From positions 1 to 50,195 of the forward strand of contig DASUFP010000017.1 in assembly GCA_036274495.1 (NCBI GenBank): DNA of 50,195 bases. Reading direction: 5' to 3'. This DNA is from DASUFP01 sp036274495. GTDB taxonomy: Bacteria; Bacteroidota; Bacteroidia; AKYH767-A; OLB10. Under the pieces are notes generated by a model. That model ran no database searches, had not been told where the DNA came from, and saw only the letters and a list, made by a program, of their open reading frames with translations. A program made the translations under genes and the position numbers. Shown piece by piece: positions 7,113 to 15,621 of this stretch (position 1 is its first letter; the number at the start of each line of letters is the position of its first letter).

Positions 7113-10100
7113 ATGGGAAAACAGCTACTAAAATTCATATTCGGCATCACGGTTATGTTCGGCGCACTTACTGCCGACATCCAAAATGCACAGGCCAGCC
7201 ACTCAATGGGTGCCGACCTGACCTATCAATGCCTTGGAGGAAATACCTACAAGATCAGGGTTTCGTTTTACCGCGATTGCATAGGCATTGCAGCCCCTCC
7301 GTCAGCATTTGTAAATATTGTTTCTGCTTCATGCGGACAAAGTCTTGGCGTTACCTGTAATCCTGTTTCAGGAACAGGGCAGGAGGTAACCCCATTGTGT
7401 TCAACTGCTGTTTCAACTTGTAACGGAGGAATATTTACCGGAATTCAGGAGTGGGTATATGAAGGAATAGTTACACTGCCGATGCAGTGTACCGACTGGA
7501 CCTTTAGTTACAACCTGTGCTGCCGGAATGCGGCAATTACCAATATTTCCGCTCCAGCTGCCAGCACCTTCTATATTTATGCTACCCTTAATAATACGGT
7601 AAGTCCTTGCAACAGCTCACCTACCTTCTCAAACAAACCTGTACCATTTGCCTGTTTAGGGCAACAGTTTTGTTTTAATCACGGTGCATACGACGTTGAT
7701 GGCGACTCTCTCGCATATTCGCTTATTAACCCGCTCCAAACAGCTACAACCACGGTTACATACAATCCCGGTTTCAGTGCCACCAATCCGCTTACCTCAT
7801 CACCTGCTGTTGCTTTTAACAATTCAACCGGTGATATCTGTATTACCCCAACAAACCTTGAAGTAACCGTAATGGCTGTGTTGGTTAAGGAATACAGAAA
7901 TGGAGTACTGATTGGATCCGTTGAACGCGATATTCAATTGACAGTTCTTAATTGTAATAACTCTTTACCCAGCTTATCAGGAATAAACGGTACAAATAAT
8001 TTTTCAGCTACTGTTTGTGCAGGAAGCCAGCTTTGTTTTAATATCAATTCTTTTGACCCCGATCCCGGTCAAAATGTGTACATAAACTGGGATAACAGTA
8101 TCCCCGGAGCCACATTTACCTCATCCGGCGGACCATTGCCGGTTGGCACCTTCTGCTGGACTCCTTCTCAGTCTCAGATTTCAAATACCCCTTATTGCTT
8201 TACAGTCCGTGTCAACGACGATGCCTGTCCCATGAACGGTGCCCAGGTATATTCCTATTGTATAACGGTAATCGGAATAAATGTAAATGCGGGCCCCGAT
8301 CAACTTATAGCCTGTAACGATCAGGCTACAGTGTCCGTGGCTGCATCAGGTGGTACGGGTAATTATACCTATCAATGGAGCAATGGAGCTACATTGCCAA
8401 TTCAAACGGTTGGAGCAGGAACCTATATAGTCACGGTGAGTGACGGTGTCTGTTCAAATACGGATACCGTTTCAGTAATTAATGCATTTGTTCCCACCGC
8501 AGCATTTACAGCGGCCGGTTCATGTGCAAACGGACCCGTTCAGTTTACCAATACTTCTATAGTCCCCGGCGGAATCATTACAGCCTATAACTGGAATTTC
8601 GGTGACGGTGGAACCTCAATAGTGCAAAATCCTATCCACCAATTCCCCGGACCAGGTACCTATAATGTCACTTTTGTAGTAAGTACTAACCTTGGGTGTA
8701 TCGACACAGTGGTACAACCGGTGGTGATATTGCCTCCTCCGACAGCAAATTTCACAGCGCCTTCAGGGTGTTCGGGAGCTTCAGTAACCTATACCAATAC
8801 CACAACACCTGCAGGTGGAGTTTATACCTGGCAGTGGAATCTGGGTAACGGTCAAACATCCAATGCCCAAAACCCCTCAGTCACTTATTCATCACCGGGC
8901 ACTTATACAGTAACACTTGTTGCCATCGATTCGTCCGGATGTTCCGATACCTTAAGCCAACAAGTGGTTATTAATCCTCAGCCAACTGCATCTTTCACCT
9001 ATTCGGGAAGTCAGTGTCAGGGATCAACAATCACCTTTAATAATACCTCAACACCCGGAACCGGTACTATTACAGGTGTCTCATGGAATTTTGGAAATGG
9101 TCAAACCGGCACCGGAAACAATCCATCAGTTACCTACCCGGGTGCAGGAAACTACGATGTAACACTCATTGTTACCAATAGCGCCGGCTGTAGCGACACC
9201 ATTGTTCAAAATATCGGTATCAATCCTCCGCCGGCAATATCCACTGGTCCTGCACCCACCATTTGTCTGGGTGCCACGGCTGTGCTCACTGCCAACGGAG
9301 GTGTTACCTACTCGTGGAGTCCGGGTGGTCAAACAGGAGACATCATTTCTGTTTCACCTGTTACAACTACAACTTATACAGTTACAGCGACCGACGCAAA
9401 CGGCTGCACCAATACCGCTACAGTTACAGTAACCGTGAATCCATTGCCGGTCATCAATGTGAGCCCTGACCAGTCTATTTGTTTGGGTCAGACTGCTACA
9501 TTAACGGCCTCGGGTGCGGTGACGTACAGTTGGAGCCCATCGGGAAACACAACTTCAACAATTAATGTTTCGCCATCAGCATCTACAACCTATGCCGTAA
9601 CGGGAACCAATGCCAACGGATGCAGTGCAACCAACTTTGTGTCTGTGAATGTTAATCCGTTACCTGTTGTTTCTTTGTCAAATGTGTTTATCTGCCCCGG
9701 TGTTTCTTCTATCATGGATGCAGGAAACACAGGATCAACTTTCCAGTGGTCAACAGGAGCAACAACTCAGTTTATTACAGTTTCTTCCGCTGGATTATAT
9801 ACTGTTACAGTAACCAACAATTTCGGTTGTTCGGCAACTGGAACCGGACAGGTTAGTCAGGGTGGAACAATCGTAAATACATTGCAGAACACCTCATTCT
9901 GCAGTGGCGGATCAACCGTCTTAAATGCAGGTAACCCCGGCAGTACATACCAATGGTCAACAGGGGCAACCACTCAGACAATTACAGTAAATGCAGGAGG
10001 AGCGTACTCGGTTACAGTTACCGACGCAAACGGATGTACCGGAATTATTTCTACAACCGTAAATGTAAATCCGGTTCCGGTTGCTAATTTCATTCCTTCA

Positions 10101-13100
10101 GATATTTGTATCAACCAGCCTTTGCAGTTTACCGATATCAGTTCAATAGCTTCAGGAAGTATTGTTGCATGGAACTGGGATTTTGGTGACGGAAACGTTT
10201 CTCAGCAACAAAATCCGGTACATTCTTATAACGGCCCGGGAACATATTCTGTAACCTTAACAGTAACAAGTAACCTTGGCTGTACAAATACAATAGTGAG
10301 GAACTTCACAGTCTTCCCGCTTCCTCAGGCTAATTTCAGTTATTCATTCGACTGTCAGAATCAGCCTGTCCAGTTTAATGATCAATCGTTTACGAATGTT
10401 GGGAATATTACCAGCTGGTTCTGGGATTTTGGAGACGGAACAACTTCAACACTACAAAATCCAGTACATACTTTTACGACACCAGGAATGCATGTTGTTA
10501 CACTTACAGTATCAACAGGAGGAGGCTGTGAGGATACAAGACCCAGAAACATACAGGTGTACCCTGTCCCTTCACTCTCATTCACTTTTTCATCAAATGG
10601 TGTTTGCTCAGGTTCTACCGTAACAGTTACCAACACCAGCAATTCTTCCAATGGAGCCATCAATTCGTGGTCATGGGATTTTGGAGACGGCACCACCTCT
10701 TCGCAGGCAAATCCGGTACATACATTTACCAGTCCTGGTACTTATAATATCAGCCTTATTGCAGTAACCTCACATGGCTGTTCTGATACCTTAACCCAGC
10801 CCTTTACGGTATTCCCGCTTCCTAATGCCGATGCAGGCCCGAACCAGTGGATTTGCCGCGGCGATACTGCACAGATTACTGCTACCGGAGGTGTAAGTTA
10901 TGTTTGGAATACCGGCGCAACAACGGCTACCATACATGTGTCTCCTCAATTTCACACTACCTATACTGTTACCGTTACCGATGCCAATGGCTGCGTGGCG
11001 GTCGACAGTGCCCGTATATACATTCGCTGGGTACCTGATGCAAATGCCGGTCCCGATAAATCGATTTGTATCGGATCATCGGTTACTCTCACCGGATCAG
11101 GTTCCAACTCCCTGAGCTGGAATCCGGGCGGAAGCACCAGTGCGTCCATTACAGTGAGCCCTACCGTTACCACTACCTATATTTTAACGGCAAATGCCCC
11201 ATTCGGCTGTTACGATACCGATACAGTAACGGTTGTCGTTAATTCGTTACCACAGGCAAATGCAGGTCCCGACCAGATGATATGTGAAGGCAGTACTGCA
11301 ACGCTTGCCGCCACCGGAGGTGTTTCCTATCTCTGGTATCCAAGCGGACTTACAACTTCAACTATCTATGTGAACCCGGCTGTACCAACGGTGTATACTG
11401 TACAAGTCACCGATGCAAACGGATGCGTTAATCATGATACAGTTTCTGTTGGTATAAATGCCGTGCCGGTTGCAAACATTTCACCTGCGTTTATCTGTCT
11501 CGGTTCATCAACCATACTGGACGCCGGCAACCCGGGTTCAACGTACCTGTGGTCGCCCAATGGTGAAACTTCACAATCAATAACGGTTTCTGATAGCGGT
11601 TACTTCAGTGTAGTAATTCAGGCACCAAATGGTTGTCAGGGTTTTGCCGGAACTCAAGTAACAATAGGAGGTACCGGAATCGTTGTGTCACCTACCAACG
11701 TTCAGGTTTGTTCAGGATCTACTGCAGTGTTGTCGGCAGGTAATCCCGGTTCAACCTATCTCTGGTCAACGGGAGCAACGTCACAAAATATTTCAGTAGG
11801 AACTGCAGGAATATATACTGTTACCATTACAGACGTAACCGGTTGCTCAGCCAGTGTATCATCCAACCTTATGGTAAATCCGTTACCGAATGTCAGCTTT
11901 ATTGCCGATCCGGTGTGTAACGGAAATACAACAGTATTCCAAAACACTTCTACCATATCTACCGGTAACATAGCTTCCTGGAACTGGAATTTTGGTGATG
12001 GCGGTGTAAATGCGACCTTTGGTCCGCAACACCTCTATGCACAATCAGGAACCTACAATGTAACGTTACAGGCAGTTTCAGGAATGGGTTGTACGGCATG
12101 GGTAACAAATAGTGTCTCTGTTTCAGATGTTCCTCAGGCGGCATTCACAGCAAACGTTGCATGTATCGGGACACCGACACAGTTTACCAACAATACGGTA
12201 ATTACTAACGGTACCGTTACCAGCTGGTCCTGGGATTTCGGTGATGGGTCAGCTTCTGCTTCGCAGGCACCTGCGCATACCTACAGTGCTCCCGGACTCT
12301 ATACAGTAACCTATATTGCCCAATCTGCGGCAGGATGTTCTGATACCGTTTCAGCTCAGGTACTCGTGCTTGAAGGACCTCAAATCGATTTTACCGCTCA
12401 GGATGTCTGTCAGGGATTACCTGTGCTCTTTGCCAACTCCTCATCAATAGGAGGGGGAGCCATTACTCAGTATGCATGGGCATTTGGTGACGGAAACAGC
12501 TCCTCTGCAACCAACCCTTCACACATTTATGGCGCAGCAGGTATATACCAGGTAACGCTTACCGCAACAAGCGACCAGGGATGCCAGGCAACTGATACCA
12601 TAAGTGTTGAAATATACAACAACCCGAATGCCGTTGCTTCTGCAACCGGGGTATGCGACGGACTGCCGGTACAGTTTACAAATAACTCAACAATTAACTC
12701 AGGCTCCATCACCGGTGTATATTGGGCCTTTGGTGACGGTTCCTCATCTAACGCTCAAAATCCGGCTCATCAATATGGAACCGCCGGAGCATATACAGCT
12801 CAGCTGGTACTGACATCAGACCACGGATGCCGCGACACAGCACTTGTGCCCGTTTCGGTACATGAATTACCTGCTGTTGCATTCACTGGTACCAATGCCT
12901 GTCTTGGAACCGCAGTACAGTTTACAGATCAGTCGGCCGTTACAGGTAGTACTGTAACCGGCTGGACATGGAACTTTGGTGATGGCAGCACTTCAACAGC
13001 TCAAAATCCGACACATAACTATGCCGCCTATGGCAGTTACCATGTTACTTTGATGGCGACTTCTGCATTCGGATGTTTGGATAGCGGATCATCAACTGTA

Positions 13101-14882
13101 AACGTATACCCTGTACCGGTAGCAGCATTTGCCGGGAACGATGCCTGTGTAGGTGAAACCATTCAGTTTTATGATCAGTCTCAGATTGCAGGCGGAGGAA
13201 CCTTCACAGCTACATGGGATTTTGGTGACGGCAGTTCAGGTACAGGATCTGTTCCGCAGCATGCTTATGCTGCATCTGGCACCTATTCGGTAACGCTTAC
13301 GGTGACCTCTTCTAACGGATGTACTTCTGCCATTACAAAACAATTTACCATACATGCTCCACCCGTTGCCAATTTCAGTGCACAAAATGCGTGTGCAGGC
13401 ACTCAGGTAATATTTAATGACCTCTCATCATCAGCCAATGGAGCAATAAGTTCATGGAGCTGGACACTTGGAGACGGAACATCATCGGTTGCAGCAGCAC
13501 CTGTACATACCTATAACACATTTGGAACGTACAACGTGTCGTTAACAGTAATCTCCATTTATGGCTGTTCCGGATCAACATCCAGTGATATCACAATCTA
13601 TCCTGTACCGGTTCCGGTGATTTCCGCTGTTAACAATTGTGTTTACGACCCCGTCTCCTTTAACAGCATTACAGCTGTCGGCGATACCACTTTGTACAAT
13701 TACATGTGGACTTTTGGCGATGGAACTACTTCGGCACAAGATGACCCGGTTCACCAATATCCCGGCGCCGGATCTTATACTGTAACACTTACCATGACTA
13801 CCGGTAACGGATGTACAGCCACTGCTACCTCATCGGTGGATATCTGGCCGGCACCTGATGCATCATTTAATGTAGCCAACGGATGTCAGGGCTCTTCAAT
13901 TCAATTCAACAACACCTCAACGATATCTTCAGGAACCATTTCAGGTTACACCTGGAATTTTGGTGACTCAACTGCAACTTCAACATTGGTAAATCCGGTA
14001 CATACCTATGGTGCAGCCGGCACTTATACGGTTACGCTTATTGCAACGTCTAATAATGGTTGTACCGATACTACCACACAGCAAATAACGGTATTCCCTC
14101 AGCCGGTTCCGGGCTTTACCTATAGCCAGGCAGCAGGTTGTGGACCCCTTACTGTTTACTTTACCGACTCATCCTTTGTAAGCTCAGGCTATATTGTATC
14201 ATGGTTGTGGGATTTTGGTAACGGATCTACTTCAACATTGCAGAATCCTTCAACTGTTTACACGGCAAGCGGTAATTATGGAGTAACATTAACAGTTTTT
14301 ACAAACAACGGATGTACTGAAACCTATTCACAGCCAAATATTATAACCGTATACCCCGGACCAACCGCCACGTTTACTCCGGATCCTTATCAGGCAAGCA
14401 TCAACTATCCGGTAATTACTTTCGGAAATAATTCATCCGGAGCAAATACATGGAACTGGACATTTGGTGACGGTACCGGATCGGTAAACTGGGAGCCGGT
14501 ACACACGTATCCTGATACAGGGTGGTACCAGGTACTGCTCACAGTGGTGAATACATTTGGATGTATTGATACCATGACACAAATGGTATATATAATGCCT
14601 GAATTCACATTGTATATTCCAAATGCCTTTACACCTAACCATGACGGGGTAAACGATTACTTCAACATTTCAGGGATTGGAATCGTAACAGCCACCACAA
14701 ACATTTACAACCGCTGGGGTGAAAATATATACACCTTCGACCTCAAATCAGGCGGGTGGGATGGAAGTGTCCAGAAGGATAACAGCGTCGCGCAGGAAGA
14801 TGTCTATGTATACGACTCAATCGTAATGGATGTCTTCGGTAAAACGCACCGCCACAACGGAACGGTCACACTGGTCAGATAA
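7113..14882 (+). CDS. Giant PKD/Ig-repeat surface adhesin with gliding-motility-type C-terminal domain
   Basis: 2589 residues. A signal peptide ends near QNAQA. An N-terminal module (SHSMGADLTYQCLGGNTYKI...) of the kind seen in large Bacteroidota PKD proteins covers about residues 30-380. The rest is tandem beta-sandwich repeats. I count about 17 PKD units marked by W-x-F/L-G-D/N-G (for example WNFGDGGTS, WDFGDGTTS) and about 10 Ig/SprB-like units marked by CxG...Y.WS..G and TVTDANGC. The approximate order is one Ig, three PKD, four Ig, three PKD, five Ig, eleven PKD. The C-terminus (LYIPNAFTPNHDGVNDYF ... YNRWGENIY ... GWDG) is the gliding-motility-associated domain used by the T9SS for export and surface attachment (type B). 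Expected to be a cell-surface fibre for adhesion or gliding. It is monocistronic and ends at a strong terminator. Confidence 0.93.
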   Translation: MGKQLLKFIFGITVMFGALTADIQNAQASHSMGADLTYQCLGGNTYKIRVSFYRDCIGIAAPPSAFVNIVSASCGQSLGVTCNPVSGTGQEVTPLCSTAVSTCNGGIFTGIQEWVYEGIVTLPMQCTDWTFSYNLCCRNAAITNISAPAASTFYIYATLNNTVSPCNSSPTFSNKPVPFACLGQQFCFNHGAYDVDGDSLAYSLINPLQTATTTVTYNPGFSATNPLTSSPAVAFNNSTGDICITPTNLEVTVMAVLVKEYRNGVLIGSVERDIQLTVLNCNNSLPSLSGINGTNNFSATVCAGSQLCFNINSFDPDPGQNVYINWDNSIPGATFTSSGGPLPVGTFCWTPSQSQISNTPYCFTVRVNDDACPMNGAQVYSYCITVIGINVNAGPDQLIACNDQATVSVAASGGTGNYTYQWSNGATLPIQTVGAGTYIVTVSDGVCSNTDTVSVINAFVPTAAFTAAGSCANGPVQFTNTSIVPGGIITAYNWNFGDGGTSIVQNPIHQFPGPGTYNVTFVVSTNLGCIDTVVQPVVILPPPTANFTAPSGCSGASVTYTNTTTPAGGVYTWQWNLGNGQTSNAQNPSVTYSSPGTYTVTLVAIDSSGCSDTLSQQVVINPQPTASFTYSGSQCQGSTITFNNTSTPGTGTITGVSWNFGNGQTGTGNNPSVTYPGAGNYDVTLIVTNSAGCSDTIVQNIGINPPPAISTGPAPTICLGATAVLTANGGVTYSWSPGGQTGDIISVSPVTTTTYTVTATDANGCTNTATVTVTVNPLPVINVSPDQSICLGQTATLTASGAVTYSWSPSGNTTSTINVSPSASTTYAVTGTNANGCSATNFVSVNVNPLPVVSLSNVFICPGVSSIMDAGNTGSTFQWSTGATTQFITVSSAGLYTVTVTNNFGCSATGTGQVSQGGTIVNTLQNTSFCSGGSTVLNAGNPGSTYQWSTGATTQTITVNAGGAYSVTVTDANGCTGIISTTVNVNPVPVANFIPSDICINQPLQFTDISSIASGSIVAWNWDFGDGNVSQQQNPVHSYNGPGTYSVTLTVTSNLGCTNTIVRNFTVFPLPQANFSYSFDCQNQPVQFNDQSFTNVGNITSWFWDFGDGTTSTLQNPVHTFTTPGMHVVTLTVSTGGGCEDTRPRNIQVYPVPSLSFTFSSNGVCSGSTVTVTNTSNSSNGAINSWSWDFGDGTTSSQANPVHTFTSPGTYNISLIAVTSHGCSDTLTQPFTVFPLPNADAGPNQWICRGDTAQITATGGVSYVWNTGATTATIHVSPQFHTTYTVTVTDANGCVAVDSARIYIRWVPDANAGPDKSICIGSSVTLTGSGSNSLSWNPGGSTSASITVSPTVTTTYILTANAPFGCYDTDTVTVVVNSLPQANAGPDQMICEGSTATLAATGGVSYLWYPSGLTTSTIYVNPAVPTVYTVQVTDANGCVNHDTVSVGINAVPVANISPAFICLGSSTILDAGNPGSTYLWSPNGETSQSITVSDSGYFSVVIQAPNGCQGFAGTQVTIGGTGIVVSPTNVQVCSGSTAVLSAGNPGSTYLWSTGATSQNISVGTAGIYTVTITDVTGCSASVSSNLMVNPLPNVSFIADPVCNGNTTVFQNTSTISTGNIASWNWNFGDGGVNATFGPQHLYAQSGTYNVTLQAVSGMGCTAWVTNSVSVSDVPQAAFTANVACIGTPTQFTNNTVITNGTVTSWSWDFGDGSASASQAPAHTYSAPGLYTVTYIAQSAAGCSDTVSAQVLVLEGPQIDFTAQDVCQGLPVLFANSSSIGGGAITQYAWAFGDGNSSSATNPSHIYGAAGIYQVTLTATSDQGCQATDTISVEIYNNPNAVASATGVCDGLPVQFTNNSTINSGSITGVYWAFGDGSSSNAQNPAHQYGTAGAYTAQLVLTSDHGCRDTALVPVSVHELPAVAFTGTNACLGTAVQFTDQSAVTGSTVTGWTWNFGDGSTSTAQNPTHNYAAYGSYHVTLMATSAFGCLDSGSSTVNVYPVPVAAFAGNDACVGETIQFYDQSQIAGGGTFTATWDFGDGSSGTGSVPQHAYAASGTYSVTLTVTSSNGCTSAITKQFTIHAPPVANFSAQNACAGTQVIFNDLSSSANGAISSWSWTLGDGTSSVAAAPVHTYNTFGTYNVSLTVISIYGCSGSTSSDITIYPVPVPVISAVNNCVYDPVSFNSITAVGDTTLYNYMWTFGDGTTSAQDDPVHQYPGAGSYTVTLTMTTGNGCTATATSSVDIWPAPDASFNVANGCQGSSIQFNNTSTISSGTISGYTWNFGDSTATSTLVNPVHTYGAAGTYTVTLIATSNNGCTDTTTQQITVFPQPVPGFTYSQAAGCGPLTVYFTDSSFVSSGYIVSWLWDFGNGSTSTLQNPSTVYTASGNYGVTLTVFTNNGCTETYSQPNIITVYPGPTATFTPDPYQASINYPVITFGNNSSGANTWNWTFGDGTGSVNWEPVHTYPDTGWYQVLLTVVNTFGCIDTMTQMVYIMPEFTLYIPNAFTPNHDGVNDYFNISGIGIVTATTNIYNRWGENIYTFDLKSGGWDGSVQKDNSVAQEDVYVYDSIVMDVFGKTHRHNGTVTLVR

Positions 14883-14896
14883 AAAGATACCTCAAT

Positions 14897-14930
14897 AAAA
14901 AAGCCCGCTTCGAACAGAGCGGGCTTTTTT
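14897..14930. terminator. Bidirectional rho-independent terminator
   Basis: AAAAAAGCCCGCT (14897-14909) pairs perfectly with AGCGGGCTTTTTT (14918-14930) around an 8-nt loop. The flanking A and T tracts make it work in both directions, serving the adhesin gene (ends 14882) and the convergent lolA gene (ends 14948). Confidence 0.93.
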
Positions 14931-14947
14931 TATTCTTGTTGGTAATC

Positions 14948-15598
14948 TCATCTCAAATCAACCACTTCCACACCGGGAAATTTAACCGGATCGAAAGTAA
15001 ACAGTGCATCGTCTACATCTATGTTGATTTTAAACTTTTCAATACTGTAAATGTAAATGTTGCCGTTCTTGTCGAAAATTTTGGCAAGTGTTACAATTTT
15101 TTCCGATTTATGAATGTTGATCTGAATTTTAAAAAATGATTTTTTCTGATCATCAGGTACCAGTTCAATCTGGTGAACCATTACGTTGTCCACTTTTTTA
15201 TCACCCATATATTTGGTGGAAAATCCTTTTTCATATATGGTAAAAATGTTAGTTGGATTAATAGCATCCGACTTGGAGTTTACATCGTTAATCTGAACTT
15301 CGTTTGACTCTTTCAGGTAGGTCCAGGAGGTTTTACCGTCACTTATCACTTCCTGACCTTTCAGCGCAAGCTTGTATTTCTCACCTTTAAGGATAAGACT
15401 GCCATTCTGAACATCCTTTTTGTTGGTCTTCTGGTCGAGGCTGGTCACTTTAAAAGTAGCCGACATCGACTTAAGCGATTTGTATTTGGCACTTGTCGAT
15501 TTAAGGATTTGCTGCGCTTTGGGATCTTTGGTTCCTTGGGCTGATACAATGGAAACAGCTAAAAAACAAGCAATTACCATAGCTGACAAACGATTCAT
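14948..15598 (-). CDS. lolA: Outer-membrane lipoprotein carrier protein LolA
   Basis: 216 residues with a signal peptide (MVIACFLAVSIVSAQ). The mature protein has the LolA/LolB-like half-barrel pattern: QQILKSTSAKYKSLKSMSATFKV at the start, then SLILKGEKYKLALKGQEVISDGKTSWTYLKE and DQKKSFFKIQINIHKSEKIVTLAKIFDKNGN. It carries lipoproteins through the periplasm to the outer membrane. It lies 23 nt downstream of ftsK on the same strand, so it is probably co-transcribed. The shared terminator lies 18 nt past its stop. Confidence 0.88.
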   Translation of the reverse strand: MNRLSAMVIACFLAVSIVSAQGTKDPKAQQILKSTSAKYKSLKSMSATFKVTSLDQKTNKKDVQNGSLILKGEKYKLALKGQEVISDGKTSWTYLKESNEVQINDVNSKSDAINPTNIFTIYEKGFSTKYMGDKKVDNVMVHQIELVPDDQKKSFFKIQINIHKSEKIVTLAKIFDKNGNIYIYSIEKFKINIDVDDALFTFDPVKFPGVEVVDLR

Positions 15599-15621
15599 AG
15601 GGTAGGTGGTTTAAAGCAAAA

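Noticed and set aside
7013..7360. Open frame overlapping the start of the giant adhesin gene
   Set aside because: It runs in another frame of the adhesin gene, has no signal peptide or family pattern, and the adhesin start has a good ribosome-binding site.
9126..12813. Many open frames of 60-100 residues on both strands within the adhesin gene
   Set aside because: They arise from the repetitive, Thr/Asn/Gly-rich coding sequence and none looks like a protein of its own.
8280..14600. Repeats in the adhesin gene considered as a CRISPR-like or satellite array
   Set aside because: The repeats are coding, diverged, of domain length (about 240-270 bases) and in one open frame, as expected for PKD and Ig domains.
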